Assembly: GCA_964034945.1 (NCBI GenBank)
Contig: OZ035960.1
Coordinates: 27,825,487-27,889,486 of the forward strand
DNA length: 64,000 nucleotides
From: Chrysopilus asiliformis
Taxonomy: Eukaryota > Arthropoda > Insecta > Diptera > Rhagionidae
Direction of reading: 5' to 3'
Under the pieces are notes generated by a model. That model had not been told where the DNA came from. It saw only the letters and a program-made list of their open reading frames with translations, and did not search any database. How positions within the stretch are numbered: position 1 is the first letter of the stretch; every line of letters begins with the position of its first letter. The position numbers and the translations under genes are program-made. This document shows positions 57,491 through 64,000 of the stretch, one piece after another.

Positions 57491-57690
57491 GCCTATCAAT
57501 GCAACATTAGTTGTAAAACCTACCACGCGAAGCACTACTACCTCCTTATGCTAACAGAAAATGACGCCCGCCTTTGACGCTTTCCATTCCATTGTGTCAA
57601 GTCGGCGGCAACATGACTCCTGCCGATGCCGCGGACCGTTGACGTTTCAATTCTATTTAACTCGTAAAGCGCTGTGTCAACTCAGAAAAC
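57491..57690. other. GC-richer stretch of unknown nature
   Basis: 'aagtcggcggcaacatgact' and 'gatgccgcggaccgttgacg' stand out in the AT-rich surroundings. No gene recognised. Confidence 0.4.
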
Positions 57691-57693
57691 TTA

Positions 57694-58077
57694 TGCTACA
57701 TTTACACGAATGACAAATTTGTCATTTTTTTCTTGTCATTATGTTAATTCCCGTGTAAATGGCATAATTTTTGTAATTTTTTCTGTCAGAAAAGGTCAAT
57801 CTCTCATAAAAGAATGAACTTGTCCATTCTTTTATGCCAGATTGTCATTCGTGCAAACGCAATATTAGTTATGACAACTTTAGTATTCAACTTTTGTCAT
57901 AACTAATATTGCGTTTGCACGAATGACAATCTAGCATAAAAGAATGGACAAGTTCATTCTTTTATGAGAGATTGACATTTTCTGACAGAAAAAATTACAA
58001 AAATTATGCCATTTACATGGGAATTAACATAATGACAAGAAAAAAATGACAAATTTGTCATTCGTGTAAATGTAGCA
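57694..58077. mobile_element. Palindromic element G, copy 2 (384 bp, TTA duplication)
   Basis: Same length and nearly the same sequence as copy 1. Reading along both copies I saw only about five substitutions. 'tta' flanks both sides (57691-57693, 58078-58080). Arms of about 185 bp pair almost perfectly. Confidence 0.9.
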
Positions 58078-58080
58078 TTA

Positions 58081-59639
58081 CGCCCTAGGTTACGCACCTT
58101 TATGATAAAACCCAGCCTCAATGTCTAGCCGATTAGCTTGCCAAAGTAAATTAACCAAATCATGGAAGAAAATTTTGATTATGTTGCAGATCAACAGTTT
58201 GAATCTATTGTACTCCCCTCCATCTCGGCACGGTGGTCTAAACAATGTATCTTTTGGTTTACTAGGGCTTCTGCTTGGTGAAAAGTTTCGATATATCATA
58301 TAAGGGTTGTTTTGTGGGGTTTTTATTTAAATAAAAAAGTTATATTATATAAAGATTCGACTGTAAAAAATGTCTCGAAAAATAGATAGTTCAAAAACTT
58401 ATTATAGAAACTTATTTATTTTTCTGCCAATTAGATTAACAGATGGAAAATGGCGTATGTATTTAATTCATTTGTAAAACAAAACTTAAAGAAAAACTGG
58501 AACAGATTTTTATCTTATCCATTTTAGTACGTGGCAGTTTAAATAAGTTTATAACTTCGTTTTCATTTAATTTTCTTTTTTGTTTGTGTAAAATATTCTT
58601 GGAAACAGGAATTTCAGAAACCGCTTCACTTCTTGAAAACTTTATCCTTTCAGGATTTGAAATATGCTCAAACATTGACCCTACGATGGAAGTTTCTTAG
58701 TTACATATAAAACATAGCTATGCATTGGAAATACTCTTGGATTAAATCTATATCATTGTATTAGTTATAGTAGGTTGTAGTGGTGGCACTTAAAGAAGTG
58801 AATTCCTTTTCAATTACTTGCCAAGTCATATTTTCGTCCAGACCTACAAGTATAGCTTTTATAGCTAAAAAGTAGACCAAATACTGGGAATAAGGACTAT
58901 TTGGCTAATGGACAAAGGAGAATCCAGATAAAACGACTTACGATAAGGATCTCGATGGAAGGCAATGCAATGAAAGCTCATTTATGACTTTAAGTGGTAA
59001 ATTTTTAACTGCAAGTTTGTTCTTTATTTCAACGTTTAAAATTAAATTCCTGCAGTCTCTTTCAGTGCCGTCGTCCTTTCGTCTTCGTTTCGAAATATTG
59101 CTTAAAAATAGATGAATATTTTTTATTTGTAGAGTATAGTTTTTTTTATATTTAAGAAATTATATTCCTAAAAATTAAATCAGTTTTTGCTTTGTGAACT
59201 TGTAAAGAATTTGAGGATTTTTAGGATTCCCAACCACATATTGGTTTAAAGTTAAAACTTTTTTTATTTACTTGAAAATTCCGTTTTCTCTTTTCAAATG
59301 TGACATGATGTCAATGGGTATACGAATATATGGGCTATTAGAAATGTTCTAAGATTTTTTTGATTTTCAAAGAAAACTTATGAAAATTTTGGGAGTATTT
59401 CAAGTTTGACAAAGTTTTAATTGAATGTTGTTTGAAGAATATGGCTTCTCAAAAAGTAAAACGTGCGCGGCGTTTTAAGGGCTTTGGAGATATGTTTATC
59501 TTTATATATAATGAAAAGGATTTGCAATATCCTTAGCAGGGGACCACGCAAGGAGGGCAATTGCTTCCCTTTTAGGTCAATTTAAAGGTGTATTACGCAA
59601 AAACCGTAAGGAAAAAATACAGGAAACGAAACGCTTCTC
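58081..59639. other. Unassigned AT-rich stretch
   Basis: No gene or repeat family recognised. Confidence 0.4.
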
Positions 59640-59775
59640 AAAATATTTAAAAAAATATTATTTTTAACATATTTTTTCCGAAACTAAATATTAATTTAGT
59701 TCTTGAGCTATTTAAGATACGTACAACGGACAGACCGGTAGACAGATGCAAGAACATCCTCATAATTTTGTACTG

Positions 59776-60608
59776 CACTCTAGAAAATTTTATTGTAATT
59801 TTACCACTAAAATAGTAGGAAACCATTTTCCTACTATAATAGTAGTAAAATTAAACCGAGTCGTAATGGCTTAAAAGCTATGTATTTTTACTCATTTTGT
59901 GGCGTACAAAAGCCACTTTTACGGGGGAATTTTAAAATAAATAAGAAGTAAAAGTACAATACTGGTGTAATTTTACGACATTTTTTGTTTAAAATTACAC
60001 CGAAAATGGTATTAGAATTTTTCGGCTTCTACGGTCTGCAAAAACAAAAAATAATAATTATATTATTTTTGCAGATGTTTTCACATCCAAATTTCCCCCC
60101 AACAGGTGGGGCATGTCTGCCAAGAAAACCTATCATGAGCCTGTTGTATGGAAGCTGGCTCACCGGCATAAGAGCCTGCTTTACCAGCTTCCACGAAGGC
60201 TTACAGGATTTTGGTGGAGTAAAACTCGATTCGAGTATATATACTCCGATGCCACAAACCTTATGCGAATTATAAGATTAAGGCAACATAGCTCCATCAA
60301 GCCAGAGCGAATATCCGTCAACTGCATTGTGAAATAATGAAATTGTCCGTTCAATAATGCAAAAATACCCTGTGAGCGTGTTTTTACACCAAAATGAGAG
60401 TAAAAATATGAATATTGGTCGAAATTTTACGCAAGGTTTAAAATTACCCTATTTCTAGTGTAAGATTAATGTTTTTTTGGGTGAGTTTACAACTTAAATG
60501 GTGTGCGAGCTAAATTCTGATTTTTTTTCGAAATTTTACGACTTTTTTGTAAATTTACCCCGTTTTTCCCCATTTTTCGGTTTAAATTCAAATTCATTTT
60601 CTACAGTG
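59776..60608. mobile_element. Motif-filled element L (833 bp)
   Basis: The ends 'cactctagaaaattttat' and the inverse of 'attcattttctacagtg' match at CACT-tagaaaat. A 2-bp 'tg' flanks each side. AATTTTAC and GTAAAATT words recur at least ten times, for example 'gtaattttaccac', 'gtagtaaaatta', 'gtgtaattttacg', 'aaaattacacc'. Element Z copy 2 is nested inside. Confidence 0.65.
60004..60216. mobile_element. Element Z, copy 2 (one terminal repeat missing)
   Basis: 'cggcttctacggtctgcaaa' matches the Z terminal repeat. 'cagatgttttcacatccaaa', 'ttccccccaacaggtggggc' and 'gaagctggctcaccggcata' are the Z interior in reverse. The opposite inverted repeat is absent, ending at 'cttacaggattttggtggag'. Confidence 0.7.
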
Positions 60609-60690
60609 TGATTAGAAAGTTTCTATCTGCCCCCGTTCTCGAGTCGGTCTCCGTCAAGAATACAATACTTTCCCTCTATAGAAGAGGAAA

Positions 60691-61718
60691 GTAAAAACTT
60701 ATTTTTTTAAAATTCTACAGGCAATTTTTGCACCAGGCTCTCTCTAAATCTCTTCGTTTATACAATTTTACAGAAACAAACAAAAGTATCGAAATGAAGT
60801 TCGACGTCTCTTCATTTTCAATGAACATGGAATGAGAACGTGAGCAGAACTTTAAAATTCTTTTCCTTTTTTAGTTCCAATGTGTACATTCAATCAGGAC
60901 GAGCACACATCGATATATGAAGAAAAGGTACAATTTTTTTTTTCGAGTTTAAAACGGATTCATTTTATTGGGGAAATAAAACGAGTGGAATCTTAAATCA
61001 ATGGAGGAGTCATTAGTTTTGTCTCGAACAAAATTAGGTTTCAATCGGAAACTTTTCATTCGGAATGGAAAATGTTACCCAATAGAAATTTTGTGCCTTA
61101 TACAAGTTTAGTTTTCTGTCAGCAATTTTGTGGCTCATTAAATTTTGTTTAATTGATACTTAAAGTTTTCGGTTATCCTTGATTCGATTTAGTTTAATTT
61201 AACAAATTTGGATGTTAATTTTTGTAGCTCTACGATTCCGGAATTTTTGACATAATCAACGAAACACACATTCAAATATAGGTAGTAGTAAAGTTCAACA
61301 TTTTTATCTCAAATTTAATTCCAGTAGCATAAAACGTATTTTTTTTAAACTTTGTCAATAAAGTCGTATTTTGTGAAAGAAATTTCAGTTATGTTGCTTT
61401 ACCCTAAAATAAAAAGTGCAATAAAACTGAAGAAGTATCAAAACATGTTTTGATTTATACACGTAACAAAAAATAACGACACTATATGAAAAGATAAGAC
61501 GAAGTTATTTTAGTTTTATTTGTTGAGAAAATGTTTTTTGTTTGTGAATCACGAAAACAAATATTTTCTTTCTGTCAAATATCACAATTTTCTTGTCCGA
61601 TAAGGTAATTGCCTGAATGAAGGAAAATTTCGTTGATTTCTTTGGAAAATGTTAGGTTAAAGAACGCAAATAAATTTTTAATGAAAGAAGCAATCATTTG
61701 ATGTTTTGAAGCAATTTT
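60691..61718. other. Unassigned AT-rich stretch
   Basis: No gene or repeat family recognised. Confidence 0.4.
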
Positions 61719-62268
61719 TATACCCGTATGGTGAAATCAAAGGGTATATTAACTTTGCCTTACCGTTTGTAACGTCAAGATCCCGTCATCGCACACAAAA
61801 ATGAATTACACCAGTGTGTTTAGAATGATGAAAAAAGTAGAATTTAGCATGTCCGTCCGTCCGTCTGTCTGTCTGTCCGTCCGTCAGTCCGTCCGTCAGT
61901 CCGTCCGTCAGTCCGTCCGTCCGTCCGTCAGTCCGTCCCTCTGTCCGTCCGTCCGTCCGTATGTCTGTCTGTCCGTCTGTGGCGCGGATTACGGGCGCAG
62001 GGATTGAGCTAGAGACTTGAAGTTTTACGCAGGTTCGTTTTTCGTAAAATGCGAGGCTAAGTTCGTTAATGGGTAAAAATGGACCATTAGATATGATTCT
62101 ACATAAAACTCCCATACCTCAAAATCCGATTGGAATAAATTTTAAAACATCTTCTTCGACAGTTTGACTTCAAAGTGGAATTTTGATACAAATGTCCGCC
62201 GTTCACTTAAATCACCATACGAGTTTTCAATAATTGCCAGATTGGCAATTATAGCTTTTGTTATGTTT
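61719..62268 (+). repeat. Family A repeat, copy 6 (longest CYGT tract)
   Basis: Complete ends ('tatacccgtatggtgaaatc' and 'aattatagcttttgttatg'). The CCGT/CTGT/CAGT tract runs from 61851 to about 61980. Bases after 'aatggaccattag' jump to 'atatgattctac', so the GGTACC-containing palindrome and about 90 bp are deleted. The minus strand is open for 109 codons (61786-62115) in the shared frame. Confidence 0.85.
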
Positions 62269-62309
62269 TTTGGGTGAACTCATATTAGAGGGTTGACCCG
62301 CTGATTAAG

Positions 62310-62525
62310 AATACTTCTAGAGAAAATCTGAAGTATCTCGATAACGGTAAAGTGTATTTAGATCGCGTAGTTTGGGAGTAAATTGCGAAAAACGAAATTC
62401 GGATTTTTAAAAGCCACCATTTTGTTACTTCCGGTTACCGGATTTTCTATAAAAGTTGGTAGAATCACCCAATTCCAGGACCAAACAAGCCTGTAAAATT
62501 TCATAGGTCTAGCCCTAGCAAAATA
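62310..62525 (+). repeat. Family C fragment, copy 3
   Basis: 'gtatctcgataacggtaaag', 'gcgtagtttgggagtaaatt', 'gccaccattttg', 'ccaggaccaaacaagcctgt' match the 3' half of family C. Confidence 0.65.
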
Positions 62526-62835
62526 CCCCTCTTCTTGCCTGTCAACCCCTCTCCTACTATCTTCTGAACCGTTGGAACAATTTTGACGCGATTTGCGTTA
62601 TTGAGTTGGTCATCTCACAAGGAAGGTTTTCGTCCATTCAGATCGACCTCACATCTTTCGTGTAAACGCCTCTTCTGCTATCTCCTTAACCGTGGTCGGA
62701 GCAATTTTGATGCGGTTTTCTCCATTAACTTGTATAATAGTCGTGACTGATATATTTCAACGCCTCTGTGCAAGAGTATCGTATCTCTCTTGAGCTGTCA
62801 ACATTTTGAGCTTTTATTTTGATGTCAACCCCTAA
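62526..62835 (+). repeat. Decayed tandem repeat, units of about 125 bp
   Basis: 'ctcctactatcttctgaacc' with 'gttggaacaattttgacgcg' and 'cttctgctatctccttaacc' with 'gtcggagcaattttgatgcg' are two diverged units. A third partial unit follows ('tcaacgcctctgtgcaag'). Confidence 0.6.
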
Positions 62836-62846
62836 CGTTAAATTAT

Positions 62847-63110
62847 TATACTCTATATGATATATCAGGATTGAGCTAGAGCCTTGAAATTTTTTTCAGC
62901 TGTGTATCTCGTAAATAGCTAGGCTAAGTTCTTGAACGGGCATAGTTGGACGATTCCTTTCTCCTTCCCTCGTACAAACGAAACAGTTTTTATCAATTTT
63001 CTTGAAAACGGTGGTTCATATTGAAAAATTTATAAAGGTAAAATGTGTTTATAATAAGATTTTACATAACCGTTCCGTCACACCACTCCTTTCCCCCTCT
63101 CCTACACTTT
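62847..63110 (+). repeat. Family B repeat, copy 5 (internally deleted)
   Basis: 'ttatactctatatgatatat' runs straight into 'ggattgagctagagccttga', skipping the first third of B. Then 'taaatagctaggctaag', 'cgtacaaacgaaacag', 'cttgaaaacggtgg' and 'acataaccgttccgtc' follow. Confidence 0.65.
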
Positions 63111-64000
63111 AAAAGGTTGTTTTTTAAATTCTTTTGTATTTATTTATTTATCTTAGGATTTCGAAAGTCAGAGAATTCATTACATTCAATTTTTTTTCTT
63201 TTTTTTCGATTCTCATACAATTTTATATTGAAACGAAAAACATTTTGACTTTACCACTTTTTAAGAAAGTCTTCTACGAAAAACGTTGTCCAGTAAATTT
63301 GCTATAAATCAAGATTTTCTGCTCAGTAAATTTGCTATAAATTAAGAAAGTAGATATTGCAGAAAACTCCTTCTGTTATGCTCTCTGGAAACTATGATGT
63401 CAAACAGCTTTAAAAATGCTAGTAGGACTAGTAATTGTCATCCCAATTATATTTGAATAAATTGAAAACAATATTCAATTCATTGTAAATGACATCACAA
63501 AAAAAATTACCACAATTTTCACTTACTAGTATTTTCACTTACTAGATGGCGACAATATAATTTAAGCAAATGTTTTGAATATTTTAAATGTTATAAAACA
63601 ACAAAACAGCAGATAAAAACCAACGAATTTTTTGTCCTTAAACTCGGTAGGAGAGGAATATGAAATTAGTAATAAGAGCATACCCACATGGCGGCGCATC
63701 GTCAACCGAAAGTACATGCAAATTTATTCGCGTTTTTATAAACCATCGGGATGGAGGGCGGAAACCAACCCGGCCAGTGGTCGCCACAATTTTTGGCGAA
63801 ACATCACTTAATATAGCCACCACAGTTTCTAACCACCAGAGGAGAGGTGCTGAAGGGGCAAGGATATTCATTTACATTTTGAAGAAGAAAGAAAAAAAAA
63901 CGTTTCATCTATAATATTATTGAGGATGCTGGAAGTTAAAAACTGGACAAGGGAAAGTGGGGGCAAAAAGATTCATTTTCATAAATTTCACAGCACTATA
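63111..64000. other. Unassigned end of window with small duplications
   Basis: 'cagtaaatttgctataaat' occurs twice (about 63292 and 63326), as does 'ttttcacttactag'. 63660-63914 is open for 84 codons from an ATG (MKLVIRAYPHGGASSTESTC) in less AT-rich sequence, with no known domain, and the opposite strand is also open there. It could be an unrecognised exon, but nothing more supports it. Confidence 0.35.

Larger units (their letters stand above)
59640..60690 (+). repeat. Family V repeat, copy 2, interrupted by element L
   Basis: 'tgagctatttaagatacgta', 'gacagaccggtagacagatg', 'cctcataattttgtactg' precede L. 'attagaaagtttctatctgc', 'ctcgagtcggtctccgtc' and 'gaatacaatactttccctct' follow it. Copy 1 has these parts nearly contiguous. 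Confidence 0.65.

Noticed and set aside
1..64000. Bacterial or endosymbiont DNA inserted in the window
   Set aside because: No long open frames, ribosome-binding sites or operon-like spacing anywhere. All identifiable proteins are insect-type transposases.

Overview
The window reads as AT-rich eukaryotic intergenic or intronic DNA from an insect. No bacterial operon, tRNA, rRNA or convincing host protein exon was recognised. Mariner-type transposase relics and repeats carrying CCGT/CTGT tracts, in an arrangement like repeats I recall from flies, suggest Diptera, possibly a brachyceran fly. That identification is inference.

Nearly everything that can be named is a transposable element or a decayed repeat. 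The dispersed backbone families are: A (six copies, about 0.5 kb, ACCCGTATGGTGA inverted repeat near both ends, CYGT tract inside); B (a diverged relative of A, six pieces); C/V (pieces with iterated 'gataacggtaaaagatat' blocks or the same 3' tail); and D/W (pieces with a roughly 106-122 bp tandem unit containing 'ggatatttgcgttatcctt'). DNA transposons that entered this background include four mariner-type relics (5510-6411, 12555-13115, 17628-18188, 39731-40204), two hAT-type elements with 8-bp target duplications (44087-44958, 52585-53945), two copies of a 384-bp palindromic element with TAA/TTA duplications typical of PIF/Harbinger, and many short inverted-repeat elements.

Layout: 1-5.5 kb has families B and C with two nested small elements. 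5.5-18.2 kb has mariner relics, A1, D1, B2, the D2 tandem array, A2 and X. 18-30 kb is sparser (C-like, U, O, T, C2, a pogo-like relic, B3, A3). 30-37.6 kb has K with nested M, the foldback H, P, Q, then an A4/B6/C4 mosaic. 39.7-45.8 kb has a mariner, I1, a CT tract, D3, hAT S, N and V1. 47.7-54.1 kb has B4, A5, I2 and a four-level nest. 55.9-63.1 kb has D5, J, G2, V2 interrupted by L with Z2, A6, C3 and B5.

The most unusual pattern is that at least ten unrelated-looking short inverted-repeat elements are each filled with their own short motif in both orientations, for example ACAAATT, CATAATTATG, AATTTTAC, TTACCG, TGTCAT and TTTGTCGG. The insertion order can be read directly at several places: an empty site for a 117-bp element, mariner inside B, L inside V, and G inside F inside hAT inside D. 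No functional host pathway is visible.
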